From Shinella sp. SUS2 (GTDB taxonomy: Bacteria; Pseudomonadota; Alphaproteobacteria; Rhizobiales; Rhizobiaceae): a stretch of 64,000 nt of DNA. The position numbers and the translations under genes were made by a program. The stretch is from the NCBI RefSeq assembly GCF_001262505.1, contig NZ_KQ410726.1:248001-312000 (forward strand), in the 5' to 3' direction. This document shows, in pieces, positions 1-8,316 of the stretch (position 1 is its first letter; every line of letters begins with the position of its first letter). The notes below the pieces were generated by a model. It was not told the origin of the DNA. It searched no databases and was given only the letters and a program-made list of their open reading frames with translations.

Positions 1-260
1 GGACTGAAGCGGGCCTCGCCGCGGTAGGAGAAGGTCTGGACGCCGGCCATTGTGACGCCGAGCGCATAGGTGTCGTGCCGGTGCGGCTCGAAGCCCTTGC
101 CGTGGAAGCGCGCCTCGATGCGTTCGATGCCGGCGAGTTCCGGCGCCACGAGGATGCGGTCCCTTTCCGTGCACGAACGTTCAAGCGGGCCTTCGACCGC
201 GCCTGCTATCGCATTGGCCGCGGAATGGTCCGCAGCCTCTTCCCGGGAGTATACCTGCAT
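1..260 (-). CDS. AraC-family transcriptional regulator, N-terminal fragment
   Basis: The reading frame runs off the left window edge; about 86 N-terminal residues are visible. The segment FHGKGFEPHRHDTYALGVT followed by GVQTFSYRGEARFSP is the cupin (AraC-binding) sensor domain typical of AraC-type regulators. The DNA-binding HTH half lies outside the window. The ATG at 260-258 overlaps the start codon of the divergent DUF2000 gene by two bases. A GTG at 149-147, preceded by a purine-rich stretch, is an alternative start that would give the usual short N-terminus of this family and free about 110 bp for a shared promoter. By position it may regulate the DUF2000 gene, which is inference from divergence only. 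Confidence 0.75.
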   Translation of the reverse strand, partial: MQVYSREEAADHSAANAIAGAVEGPLERSCTERDRILVAPELAGIERIEARFHGKGFEPHRHDTYALGVTMAGVQTFSYRGEARFS

Positions 261-666
261 GTTCGATACCAAGTTCGCCATTGTCCTGCGCGAGGACCTG
301 GAGGTCTGGCAGAAGCTGAACGTGACCGCCTTCCTGTCCGGCGGCGTCATCGGCCGGAAACCGGAGCTGATCGGCGAAGCTTATCGCGATGCGGCCGGCA
401 ATGTCTACAATGCGCTGAGCGTGCAGCCGGTCATCGTGTTGTCGGGGGACGGAACGACGCTGTCGAAGATCCATGCCCGGGCGCTGGAACGCGACGTCCC
501 GGCCTCCGTCTATATCGAGGAAATGTTTGCGACCGGCCACGACGCCGCCAACCGCGCCGTCTTTTCAGAATTTGGGCCCGCCGACGCCAAGGTCGTCGGC
601 ATCGCGGTGCACGCCGACAAGAAGACGGTCGACCGCATCACCAAGGGAGCGAAGCTGCACGCCTGA
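259..666 (+). CDS. DUF2000 family protein
   Basis: A 135-residue soluble protein starting MFDTKFAIVLREDLEVWQKL, matching the DUF2000 family, small alpha/beta proteins of unknown biochemical role often found beside AraC-type regulators. No signal peptide or membrane segment is visible. The frame is open further upstream, but the ATG at 259 starts at the conserved N-terminus and has a GGGAG-like ribosome site about ten bases before it. It is divergent from the AraC-family fragment, with start codons interleaved in the sequence gCATg. The gene ends six bases before a RIME-like repeat. Function unknown. Confidence 0.8.
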   Translation: MFDTKFAIVLREDLEVWQKLNVTAFLSGGVIGRKPELIGEAYRDAAGNVYNALSVQPVIVLSGDGTTLSKIHARALERDVPASVYIEEMFATGHDAANRAVFSEFGPADAKVVGIAVHADKKTVDRITKGAKLHA

Positions 667-671
667 CTGGG

Positions 672-774
672 GCATTTCCGGCGAACTCCGGTTCACCGGA
701 AATGTCCTGGATTCTTGTTTTTACCGCATTGTCCGACGCCGAAGCGATCTCGCTTCGGCTGGAAATGCGCTAAA
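672..774. repeat. RIME-like compound palindrome, copy 1
   Basis: Two palindromes joined by a spacer: GCATTTCCGG-type arms (about 672-693 with 700-710) and GCCGAAGCGA/TCGCTTCGGC arms around 738-759. The spacer holds GGATTCTTGTTTTTACCGCA. The same element lies inverted at 52708-52804. Size and two-palindrome layout match what I recall of the rhizobial intergenic mosaic element RIME1. The right end carries the TAG stop of the neighbouring RNase D gene. Confidence 0.75.
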
Positions 775-1921
775 GCGCGACCGCCTCGATCTTCTTGTCG
801 ACGAAGCGCAGTGCCACCTTGCCGGTGATGAGGTTGAGGGCTGTTTCGCCGAAGAGCTCGCGGCGCCAGCCGGAGAGGGCGGCGACCTCGGCCTTCTCGC
901 CGTCGACGGCGATCTTTTCCAGATCGTCGCTGTTGGCGATGATCTTGGCGGCGACGCCTTCCTTCTCCGAGACGATCTTCAGGAGCACCTTCAGCATTTC
1001 GCTGGCCGCGGCAGCCCCCTCCGGCACGTGGGCCTGTCGGGGCAGGCGCGGCAGGTCGGTCTTCGGAATGGCGAGCGCCTCGGTGATGGCCTCCAGCAGG
1101 GCGGCACCCGATTGCGAGCGCTCCCAGCCCTTGGGAATGGTACGCAGGCGCGCCAGCGCCTCGGCATCGGCCGGCTGCTGCTGGGCGATCTCGTAGATCG
1201 TGTCGTCCTTCAGGATGCGCGACCGCGGCACGTTGCGGCCGCGCGCCTCGCGCTCGCGCCAGGCGGCGACCTTCTGCAGCACGGCCAGCTCGATCGGCTT
1301 CTTGACGCGCATCTTCAGCCGCTTCCAGGCGTCGTCCGGATGCAGGTCGTAGGTCTCGCGCGATTCCAGGACCGCCATTTCCTCGGTCAGCCACAGCGAG
1401 CGGCCGGCGGCCTCCAGCTTCTCCTTGAGTGCGAGATAGACGTCGCGCAGGTGCGTCACGTCGGCCAGCGCATATTCGAGCTGCTTTTCGGTGAGCGGCC
1501 GGCGGCTCCAGTCGGTGAAGCGCGAGGACTTGTCGATATGCACGCTCTTGATCTTCTGGACGAGCTGGTCGTAGGACACGCTGTCGCCGAAGCCGCAGAC
1601 CATGGCGGCAACCTGCGTGTCGAAGATCGGATGCGGAATGAGGTCGCCGCGGTTGACGATGATCTCGATGTCCTGTCGGGCGGCATGGAACACCTTCAGC
1701 ACCGCCGGGTTCGCCATCAGGGCGAAGAAGGGGGCGAGGTCGAGACCCTTGGCCAGCGGATCGACGATCACCTCGATCTCTGGTCCCGCCAGCTGGATCA
1801 GGCAGAGTTCCGGCCAGAAGGTGGTTTCCCGCAGGAACTCCGTGTCGATGGTCAGATACTCGGACCGGGCGAGTGTCTCACAGGCTTCGGCAAGGGCTGC
1901 GGTGGTCTCGATGATCTGCAT
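770..1921 (-). CDS. rnd: Ribonuclease D
   Basis: A 383-residue RNase D, a 3'-5' exoribonuclease involved in tRNA 3'-end maturation. The DEDD exonuclease motifs are visible: IDTEF (D26, E28) for Exo I, FHAARQDIEI for Exo II and YALADVTHL for Exo III. An HRDC-type helical region follows from about residue 215 (KKPIELAVLQKVAAWRERE). The start is set at the ATG at 1921, giving the canonical MQIIETTAAL beginning; an upstream in-frame GTG at 1975 has no visible ribosome site. The stop codon TAG is contributed by the end of the RIME-like repeat, so the last coding residues abut the repeat. Confidence 0.93.
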   Translation of the reverse strand: MQIIETTAALAEACETLARSEYLTIDTEFLRETTFWPELCLIQLAGPEIEVIVDPLAKGLDLAPFFALMANPAVLKVFHAARQDIEIIVNRGDLIPHPIFDTQVAAMVCGFGDSVSYDQLVQKIKSVHIDKSSRFTDWSRRPLTEKQLEYALADVTHLRDVYLALKEKLEAAGRSLWLTEEMAVLESRETYDLHPDDAWKRLKMRVKKPIELAVLQKVAAWREREARGRNVPRSRILKDDTIYEIAQQQPADAEALARLRTIPKGWERSQSGAALLEAITEALAIPKTDLPRLPRQAHVPEGAAAASEMLKVLLKIVSEKEGVAAKIIANSDDLEKIAVDGEKAEVAALSGWRRELFGETALNLITGKVALRFVDKKIEAVAL

Positions 1922-2011
1922 AGCGGCTCGGGCGGACTTTCTCGTTCTTGGATCGGGCAGCTTTAGACGTTCCACGGTTTTGCCACAATCGAAAACTTGG
2001 CCCTCCGGATG

Positions 2012-3397
2012 TCAGGTCACCCGCACATAGCTCGTCATGCCGGTCTTCTGGTGCTCGATGATGTGGCAATGAAACACCCAGTCGCCCGGATTGTCGGCGA
2101 CGAGGGCGAGCTGCACCTTCTCGTCCGGCAGGATAAGGTAGGTGTCGGAAAAATGCGGGCGGATCGCCTGCTTGTTGGAATTCATCGGCCGGAAGACGAG
2201 GCCGTGCAGGTGGAGGGGGTGGACCTGCGGCGTCGGGTTCTCGACATTGAAGATATAGGTCCGGCCCGCCTTCATCTCGGCGAGCGGGGCGGTCGGGTCG
2301 CCCGTGTCGTCCGCCCACGGCACCTTGTTGATGGCCCAGAAATTGTAGCCGAGCGAGCCGCAGATGCCGTCCTTCGGCCGCTCCTCCGCCGAGGCGCTGA
2401 GGATGAAGGGGATTTCGGTGGCGGCGGAAAGGTCCGGCTCGGGCAGCGGATTTTGCGAAAGCAACGGCAGGTCGCGCGCGTCGCGCTTCAGCGAGGCGCC
2501 GGTGGCGCGGAAGGTGGCGAGCGTTGCCGGCTTCGTGCCGCGCAGGTCCTTCAGCGCCGCGACGGCGCCTTCCATGTCGGGCATGCGCAGCGCGAGATCG
2601 AGCCGCTGGCCGGGGCCGATCAGCAGATGGTCGAGCGCAAAGCGCGTCGCCGCCGGATTGCCGTCGAGGGCGATGACCGTGGCCTCCGCGCCTTCCACCT
2701 GGAGCGCAAGGATGCGGGTGACGTCGGTCGCGGCAAGGCGCAGGCGCACGAGGCCGCCGGCCGGCGCGTCATATTGCGGCGACTGCCGCCAGTTGGCGGT
2801 GCGCACCGTGCCGAAGGTGCCGGCCCGGGCGGCATCGCGCGGCTTGAACTGGGCGATGAACTGGCCGTCGCCGCCGAGCCGCCAGTCGCGCAGGTTGAGC
2901 ACGATCTCGGCGTCGAAGACCGGATCTGCCGGGTCCTCCACCACGATGAGCCCGGCAAGGCCGCGGCCCATCTGTTCCAGCGTGTTGCAGTGGGGATGGT
3001 ACCAGAAGGTGCCGGCATCGGGCGGGGTGAAGGCATAGTCGAACCCGTCGCCGCCATAGACATAGGGCTGGGTCAGGAAGGGCACGCCGTCCATCTTGTT
3101 GTCGATGCGAAGCCCGTGCCAGTGGATCGTCGTCGGCTCGTCGAGCCTGTTGTCGAGGCGCAGCGCAAAGGCTTCGCCGCGCCGCATGCGCAGCACCGGT
3201 GGAATCTCGGCATCGCCATAGGTCATGACGCCCCTGGTCGGGCCCTTGCCGGTGAGCATCGCCTCGCCGGGGCGGGCGACGAGCGTTGTCGACGCCGCAG
3301 CCTTCGCCAGCCCGCCATAGCGGCCGGCCAGCCCGACGCCGCCGGCATAGGCCCCGGCGACGAGTGCGCCCTTCATCAGCGTGCGGCGTGTCAGCAT
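2012..3397 (-). CDS. Multicopper oxidase, Tat-exported
   Basis: A 461-residue periplasmic multicopper oxidase (laccase/CumA-type). The N-terminus MLTRRTLMKGALVAGAYAGG is a twin-arginine signal. All copper-site motifs are present: HWHG (92-95), HPH (134-136), HPLHLHG (from 393) and HCHIIEHQKTGM (443-454), whose C444, H449 and M454 would form the type 1 site and whose H443 and H445 join the trinuclear centre. These enzymes couple one-electron oxidation of phenols or metal ions such as Cu(I) or Mn(II) to reduction of O2 to water; the substrate cannot be read here. The start has a strong GGAGGGACTGCC ribosome site. No copper-efflux partner gene is adjacent. Confidence 0.9.
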   Translation of the reverse strand: MLTRRTLMKGALVAGAYAGGVGLAGRYGGLAKAAASTTLVARPGEAMLTGKGPTRGVMTYGDAEIPPVLRMRRGEAFALRLDNRLDEPTTIHWHGLRIDNKMDGVPFLTQPYVYGGDGFDYAFTPPDAGTFWYHPHCNTLEQMGRGLAGLIVVEDPADPVFDAEIVLNLRDWRLGGDGQFIAQFKPRDAARAGTFGTVRTANWRQSPQYDAPAGGLVRLRLAATDVTRILALQVEGAEATVIALDGNPAATRFALDHLLIGPGQRLDLALRMPDMEGAVAALKDLRGTKPATLATFRATGASLKRDARDLPLLSQNPLPEPDLSAATEIPFILSASAEERPKDGICGSLGYNFWAINKVPWADDTGDPTAPLAEMKAGRTYIFNVENPTPQVHPLHLHGLVFRPMNSNKQAIRPHFSDTYLILPDEKVQLALVADNPGDWVFHCHIIEHQKTGMTSYVRVT

Positions 3398-3481
3398 GGC
3401 AGTCCCTCCGGTGCGTCCCTTGCTTCTAAACCTGAGGGCATGGCTCAGCAATAAGTGCCGCTCGACCACATTGCCGCAGGC

Positions 3482-4717
3482 TCAGGGCTCGCCGTTGCGG
3501 TCCTTGTCGGCGAGCTTGTTGAAGAAGAAGGAGGTGCGCAGGAGGTTGCGGAAGCGGCTGCGCCGCGCGCCGGCGGGCACGGCCGGGCGGGCGCTCATGC
3601 GCAGCGCCGTATAGGCCATGAAGGCGACGAGGATGACGGCGGTGTAGAGGAACAGCGCCTGCGGGCCGAAGAACTGCAGCAGAACCGAGGCGAAGAGCGG
3701 GCCGATGATCGCCCCGCAGGACCAGAAGAACAGCATGCCGGCGGAAACCAGCGCATGTTCGCCTTCGCCCGCATGGTCGTTGGCATGGGCGGAGCAGAGC
3801 GAATAGAGCGGCATGGCGAACGCGCCGAAGACGAAGATGCCGACAAGGTTCTTCAGTTCGTCGCCGCCGGCGAAGATGGCGAGGTAGAGCGCGGCAAGTG
3901 CCGAACCGAAGGTGGCGATGAGGATGATCAGGCGCCGGTCGAGCCGGTCGGAATAGAGGCCGAGCGGATATTGCAGCACCACGCCGCCGACGATGCCGGC
4001 GCTCATGAAGCTGGCGATCGCCGTCACCGTCAGGCCGATGTCGTGGGCGTAGATCGGCCCGAGATTGCGGAAGGCCGCATTGGTGAGGCCGACGACGATG
4101 CAGCCGACGGTCGCCAGCGGCGAGATGTTCCAGAGCTTCTTGACGTCGAAGCGGATCGCCTCGGGCACCGTCGGGCTGGAGCGGTCGGCAAGCGAGATCG
4201 GCACCAGCGACAGCGACAGCGACATGGCGACGATGGCGAAGAGCTCGAAGCCGCCGATGCCGATGCCCGGGATGAGATACTGTGCCGCCGTCACGGAGCC
4301 GAGGTCGACGAGACGGTAGATCGAGAGGGTGCGCGCCCGGTTGGCATTGGTGACGGCGGCGTTCAGCCAGCTCTCGACGGTGGCGAAGAGGCTGGCGAAA
4401 CAGATGCCGGCGACGAGCCGCATGGCGAACCAGAAGATCGGGTCGACGACCAGGAGCATGGCGATCGCCGAGGCAGAGGCGATGGCCGCCATGGCGGAGA
4501 AGGTGCGGATATGGCCGATGGCGCGCAGGACGCGTGTCACATAGATGCAGCCGATGGCAAACCCGATGGAATAGCCCGCGCCGACGAAGCCGATGACCGA
4601 GGTGGAAAAGCCTTCCTGCGAGGCGCGCAGCGCGATGAACGTACCCTGCAGCCCGTTCCCTCCGATCAGGATGCCTGCGGTGACGAGAAGGGGAATCAGG
4701 GGGCGAATCGTGGACAT
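3482..4717 (-). CDS. MFS transporter (YcaD-like)
   Basis: A 411-residue integral membrane protein with about twelve hydrophobic segments and the central cytoplasmic loop of the major facilitator superfamily (around residues 185-205, SLADRSSPTVPEAIRFDVKK). The motif GLYSDRLDRRLII after the seventh segment corresponds to the MFS GxxxDRxGRR loop motif, and FASLFATVESWLN resembles the YcaD/arabinose-efflux-like subgroup. The substrate cannot be predicted. It lies on the same strand as the multicopper oxidase, 84 bp upstream of it, so co-transcription is possible but not shown. Confidence 0.85.
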   Translation of the reverse strand: MSTIRPLIPLLVTAGILIGGNGLQGTFIALRASQEGFSTSVIGFVGAGYSIGFAIGCIYVTRVLRAIGHIRTFSAMAAIASASAIAMLLVVDPIFWFAMRLVAGICFASLFATVESWLNAAVTNANRARTLSIYRLVDLGSVTAAQYLIPGIGIGGFELFAIVAMSLSLSLVPISLADRSSPTVPEAIRFDVKKLWNISPLATVGCIVVGLTNAAFRNLGPIYAHDIGLTVTAIASFMSAGIVGGVVLQYPLGLYSDRLDRRLIILIATFGSALAALYLAIFAGGDELKNLVGIFVFGAFAMPLYSLCSAHANDHAGEGEHALVSAGMLFFWSCGAIIGPLFASVLLQFFGPQALFLYTAVILVAFMAYTALRMSARPAVPAGARRSRFRNLLRTSFFFNKLADKDRNGEP

Positions 4718-4814
4718 GCGGCCACTATGGCGAAGGATTTCCTGAATGGGAGAGGGAAAGCGGGGCGGGCGCGGAAATTGTATGCAATCCGGACCGGCGC
4801 CCCTCCCGCCGGCG

Positions 4815-5192
4815 CTATTCGTCGAGCAGTTCCGCCATGATGCGCAGGTGATCGGCCTGCAGGGGTTTTTCGAAATAGCTTTTCACGAAGCTGTATTGCA
4901 TCGCCCGTTCGCGGTCCTTGCCGAGATGGGAGCTCGTCAGCATGGCGACGACGGGGGCGTGCACCTCGAATTCCTCGGCATAGCGGTCGAGGAATTCGAA
5001 GCCGTTCATGACGGGCATGTTGATGTCGAGGATGATGGCGTTGGGCGTCTCGCGGTGCAGGAGGTCGAGCGCCTCCGCACCGTCGAACGCCTTCAGGATG
5101 CGGATCGACGGATCGTATTTGCGGATGGTGTATTCACAGATGAACTGGTCGTTCTCATCGTCATCGACGATCAGGATCGATTGGATATTCAT
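4815..5192 (-). CDS. Single-domain response regulator (CheY-like)
   Basis: A 125-residue stand-alone receiver domain. The acidic pocket is VDDDEND (D10-D12), the phospho-acceptor is D56 in IILDINMPVMNG, the conserved threonine/serine is in AMLTSS, and the conserved lysine is in FEKPL. There is no output domain, so it would act by protein interaction or phosphorelay. It begins two bases after the stop of the upstream PAS histidine kinase, so the two are almost certainly co-transcribed partners. The subfamily resembles receivers linked to phytochrome-like or PAS kinases (Rcp1 type). Confidence 0.92.
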   Translation of the reverse strand: MNIQSILIVDDDENDQFICEYTIRKYDPSIRILKAFDGAEALDLLHRETPNAIILDINMPVMNGFEFLDRYAEEFEVHAPVVAMLTSSHLGKDRERAMQYSFVKSYFEKPLQADHLRIMAELLDE

Positions 5193-5194
5193 GC

Positions 5195-7126
5195 TCAGTC
5201 CCCGTCGGGCAGTTCTATGATGAACCGGCTGCCCTTATCTCTAGCTTCATAGAGCGCCGTGCCGCCGAGGGCTTCCGTGCTCTTTCTCAATATGTAGAGG
5301 CCGAGCCCGCTGCCGAAGGATCGGTTCGGGTGTAGCCGTTTGAACATCTTGAACAACAAATGGCGGCTTGCGGGCGGAACGCCCAGGCCGTTGTCTTCCA
5401 CCGACAGCCGCAGCTTGCCGGCATAGCGGAAGGCGCGGATGTCGATCACCGGCTCAGCTTCCATCGGGTCGTGATACTTGACCGCGTTGGAGAGCATGTT
5501 GCCGACGATGACCTGGAATTTCGACGGCTTGCTTAGGATTGTCAATTCCGCCGGCACATGATTTTCGATGCGGATCCGCTTGGAATCCTCAAGATGCGAC
5601 AGCGCGTCGACCGCCTCGGACACGAGCGCCCGCAGCGCGATGGGCCGCTCTTCCTCCTCCATCAGCCGGTTGCGGGTGATGGTGATGATGTTCTGGATCA
5701 GGTGATCGAGCCGGCGGAAATTCTTCTCCATGCGCTGCAATGTCTGGCCGAGCGCCGTGATCTCGCCTTCCGCCAGCATGTCCCTGGAAATGGTGAGCAG
5801 GCCGAGCGAGGAGGCGATCGGCGAGCGCAGGTCGTGCGAGGTACGGTAGGCGAACTCCTCCAGTTCGGCATTGGCCTCGATCAGCGCCTGCTCGCTCGCC
5901 TTGCGCTCGGAAATGTCGCGCACGATGCCGCTGTAGATGACCGCGCCGTCGAGCTCCAGCTTGGCGACGGCAAGGTCGAGCGGGAAAATGCTGCCGTCCT
6001 TGCGCCGGCCCTCCACCTCGCGGCCGATGCCGATGATCTTCGCCTCGCCGCTGTGGTTGTAGTTGGAAATGTAGCGGTCGTGCTCGCCGTGATAGGGCTC
6101 GGGCATCAGCATCTTGACGTTGCGCCCCATCATCTCCTCCGGCGAAAAGCCGAAGATGCGCGTGCAGGCCGGGTTGGCCGAGAGGATGAGGCCGCGGTCG
6201 TCGATGGTGATGATGCCGTCCACCGCGTTGTCGATGATGGCCGTGAGCCGGGCGCGGCTTTCTGCGAGATCCGCTGCCATGCGCCGCGCACGACGGGACG
6301 AGAAATAGAGGTGCGCGACGAGCGCGCCGTAGAGAAGGCCGGAGATCAGCACCAGCGAGGAGAGCGTCGCGCGGGCATTCGTGCCGTCGCCCGAGAAGGT
6401 GATGCCGAACGAGGCCTCGTAGCGCTCCAGCTCGTAATAGGCCATGCCGAGCAGGAGAAGGTAGGTGGCAAGGCCGAGCACGCCGGCAAGCGTCAACCGG
6501 TCCTGGCCGGTCTCTTCCGTGCCCACGAAGATGAGCGCGACGCTGACGGCGACGAAGCAGCTCCCGCTCTGGAAGGACATGCGCGTGAAGCGCACCCAGT
6601 CGTGGGCGAAGTCCAGCGAGATCGCGTAGCCGATCAGGGCGGCCGCCGCGATGATGAAGGTGACGAAGCCGAGCGCTATCTGCATCATGCTGTTGCGGCC
6701 GGACAGGGCCCGCAGCGCCAGAGCCAGGCTGACCAGCATCAGGCAGAGCGCCGTGTTGGGGGCGATCCGCCCCGGCAGGCTGGTGCCGATATCGACGAAC
6801 GGCGTGTGCAGCAGCGTGTCGATGCCCGCATCGATGCCGAAGACATGCTGGGAGAGGGCCAGTGCGCCGTAGAGGAAGACCGGCAGCATCATCAGTGCCG
6901 GCAGGCGCGCGAGGCCGCGTGTGGAAAGAAGGAGCGCGAGCCCGACGATGGCGAAGGCGAGGGCCGCATTGAACTTCATGCCGAACAGGTAGGGATGGCG
7001 CTTCGCCAGGTCGACGGGCTCCGCAAGCCAGATCGCCACCATGACGGTGCCCACGACGATGCACCAAAGGCCCGCCGCGACGTTCGCCCTTTGCCAGGAC
7101 CATGCAGAATTCAAGAGTGCCCCCAT
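5195..7126 (-). CDS. Membrane-bound PAS sensor histidine kinase
   Basis: A 643-residue hybrid-less sensor kinase. Residues about 15-285 hold seven or eight hydrophobic segments (an integral membrane sensor module), followed by a PAS/PAC domain (about 290-410; TAIIDNAVDGIITIDDRG ... GIVRDISERKASE), a HisKA dimerisation domain with the H-box SHDLRSPIASSLGLL, and an HATPase_c domain with N-box GNMLSNAVKYH, G1 box DNGLGVP and G2 box GSGLGLYIL. It would autophosphorylate on the H-box histidine and pass phosphate to the adjacent receiver protein. The signal is unknown; the PAS sequence (MMGRNVKMLMPEPYHGEHD) is of the FixL-like class, but a haem-binding histidine cannot be confirmed by eye. Confidence 0.92.
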   Translation of the reverse strand: MGALLNSAWSWQRANVAAGLWCIVVGTVMVAIWLAEPVDLAKRHPYLFGMKFNAALAFAIVGLALLLSTRGLARLPALMMLPVFLYGALALSQHVFGIDAGIDTLLHTPFVDIGTSLPGRIAPNTALCLMLVSLALALRALSGRNSMMQIALGFVTFIIAAAALIGYAISLDFAHDWVRFTRMSFQSGSCFVAVSVALIFVGTEETGQDRLTLAGVLGLATYLLLLGMAYYELERYEASFGITFSGDGTNARATLSSLVLISGLLYGALVAHLYFSSRRARRMAADLAESRARLTAIIDNAVDGIITIDDRGLILSANPACTRIFGFSPEEMMGRNVKMLMPEPYHGEHDRYISNYNHSGEAKIIGIGREVEGRRKDGSIFPLDLAVAKLELDGAVIYSGIVRDISERKASEQALIEANAELEEFAYRTSHDLRSPIASSLGLLTISRDMLAEGEITALGQTLQRMEKNFRRLDHLIQNIITITRNRLMEEEERPIALRALVSEAVDALSHLEDSKRIRIENHVPAELTILSKPSKFQVIVGNMLSNAVKYHDPMEAEPVIDIRAFRYAGKLRLSVEDNGLGVPPASRHLLFKMFKRLHPNRSFGSGLGLYILRKSTEALGGTALYEARDKGSRFIIELPDGD

Positions 7127-7214
7127 CGCGGTTCGACCGCCGCGCGCACTCTAGCGTGAAGGTTGCATCGCGAACAGGTGCCGTAGGGGAAGGATACGGT
7201 AAAATTTCCGCCGG

Positions 7215-7706
7215 TCAGGCGGCATCGTCCCGCGTCGTGCCGGTGTCGAGCTGCCCGGTGAGGGTTTGCAGATCCGCGGTCAGGGCCTGCAGGGCCTCGA
7301 CCGAACAGCCCGTCGCCTTGCCGATCTGCATGCGGATCGCCACGGCCTCGCGCTTCATCGCATGGCCCTTGTCGGTGAGGGTGATGAGGACCTGACGCTC
7401 GTCGCTCCGGTCGCGGGCACGGTGGATGTAGCCGGCCGCCTCCAGCCGCTTGAGGAGAGGGGAGAGCGTGCCGGAATCAAGGCCGAGTGTCGTGCCCAGC
7501 GCCTTCACCGTGCGCCCGTCCTCCTCCCACAGCGTCATCAGCACGATATATTGCGGATAGGTGAGGCCATAGGGATCGAGCAGCGGCTTGTAGGTGCGGT
7601 TCAGCGCATGGGCGGCCGAATAGACGGCGAAACAGAGCTGCTGGTCGAGGGCCAGCATGCCCGCGGGGATATCGTCCGTCTCAGCTTCGTCACGTTTGTC
7701 GGTCAT
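7215..7706 (-). CDS. ohrR: Organic-hydroperoxide-responsive repressor OhrR (MarR family)
   Basis: A 163-residue MarR-type winged-helix regulator. Its sensing cysteine is C25 in LDQQLCFAVYSAAHALNR, the conserved OhrR position, and a second cysteine, C134, near the C-terminus makes it a 2-Cys type (Xanthomonas-like), in which peroxide oxidation leads to an intersubunit disulfide and release from DNA. The wing is in DRSDERQVLITLT. It is divergent from ohr, with 114 bp between starts that carry two palindromes, so autoregulation plus control of ohr is expected. The ATG at 7706 is chosen over an in-frame GTG at 7724; neither has a good ribosome site. Confidence 0.93.
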   Translation of the reverse strand: MTDKRDEAETDDIPAGMLALDQQLCFAVYSAAHALNRTYKPLLDPYGLTYPQYIVLMTLWEEDGRTVKALGTTLGLDSGTLSPLLKRLEAAGYIHRARDRSDERQVLITLTDKGHAMKREAVAIRMQIGKATGCSVEALQALTADLQTLTGQLDTGTTRDDAA

Positions 7707-7731
7707 GGTGCCATTGTCGCACAAACGGCCA

Positions 7732-7765
7732 AAATTGCAATTTGCAAAATCATATTGCGCGCAAT
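7732..7765. promoter_or_regulatory. Tandem palindromic operators between ohrR and ohr
   Basis: Two perfect 12-bp palindromes: AAATTGCAATTT at 7732-7743 and ATTGCGCGCAAT at 7754-7765. Their centres are 22 bp apart, about two helical turns, so repressors on both would sit on the same DNA face. Position between divergent ohrR and ohr makes them the likely OhrR sites. Confidence 0.7.
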
Positions 7766-7820
7766 CTAATTTTGCGCTATCTAGATTCCATCAGCAACGA
7801 AACCCGGAAGGAGACATCCC

Positions 7821-8243
7821 ATGCCCATTCTCTACAGAACCAAGGCTTCTGCAACCGGCGGCCGCGCCGGCCATGGCGCAACCGAAGACGGCACCGTCGA
7901 CGTCACGCTCACCCTGCCGAAGGAACTCGGTGGTGACGGCGCGGCCGGCGCCAACCCGGAAAAGCTCTTCGCTGTCGGTTACTCCGCCTGCTTCCTCGGC
8001 GCGCTGAAGTTCGTCGCCGGCAAGGAAAAGGTAAAGATCCCCGATGACGCCAAGGTCACGGCGACCGTCGGCATCGGCCCGCGCGAAGATGGCGGCGGTT
8101 TCGGCCTCGAAGCCGCGCTCGAAGTCTCCGTGCCCGGCGTCGACAAGGCCGTGGTCGAGGACCTCGCCAAGAAGGCCCATGTCGTGTGCCCCTACAGCCA
8201 CGCCACCCGCGGCAATCTGGACGTCAAGACCACCGTCGTCTGA
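7821..8243 (+). CDS. ohr: Organic hydroperoxide reductase Ohr
   Basis: A 140-residue OsmC/Ohr-fold thiol peroxidase that reduces organic and fatty-acid hydroperoxides in the cytoplasm, using lipoylated protein or dithiols as reductant. The catalytic and resolving cysteines are C57 (AVGYSACFLGALKF) and C123 (VVCPYSHATRGN), with the invariant arginine expected near residue 20 probably R15. The start has a good AAGGAG site. It is transcribed divergently from ohrR and ends at a strong bidirectional terminator shared with the convergent chemoreceptor gene. Induction by organic peroxide through OhrR is expected from the family. Confidence 0.96.
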   Translation: MPILYRTKASATGGRAGHGATEDGTVDVTLTLPKELGGDGAAGANPEKLFAVGYSACFLGALKFVAGKEKVKIPDDAKVTATVGIGPREDGGGFGLEAALEVSVPGVDKAVVEDLAKKAHVVCPYSHATRGNLDVKTTVV

Positions 8244-8262
8244 TCGGCTTGCGAGCCAAACG

Positions 8263-8300
8263 AAAAAGGCCGCCCGGAACATGTCCCGGGCGGCCTTTTT
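8263..8300. terminator. Bidirectional intrinsic terminator
   Basis: A 15-bp perfect stem (8263-8277 with 8286-8300) starting AAAAAGGCCGCCCGG and ending in TTTTT, loop AACATGTC. The A-run and T-run let it end both ohr (+) and the convergent chemoreceptor gene (-). Confidence 0.92.
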
Positions 8301-8316
8301 GTGTCCTTGGGGCAGA

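Noticed and set aside
5589..7103. 500-codon frame overlapping the sensor kinase on the same strand
   Set aside because: Shadow frame with no motif; the kinase frame has all expected domains.
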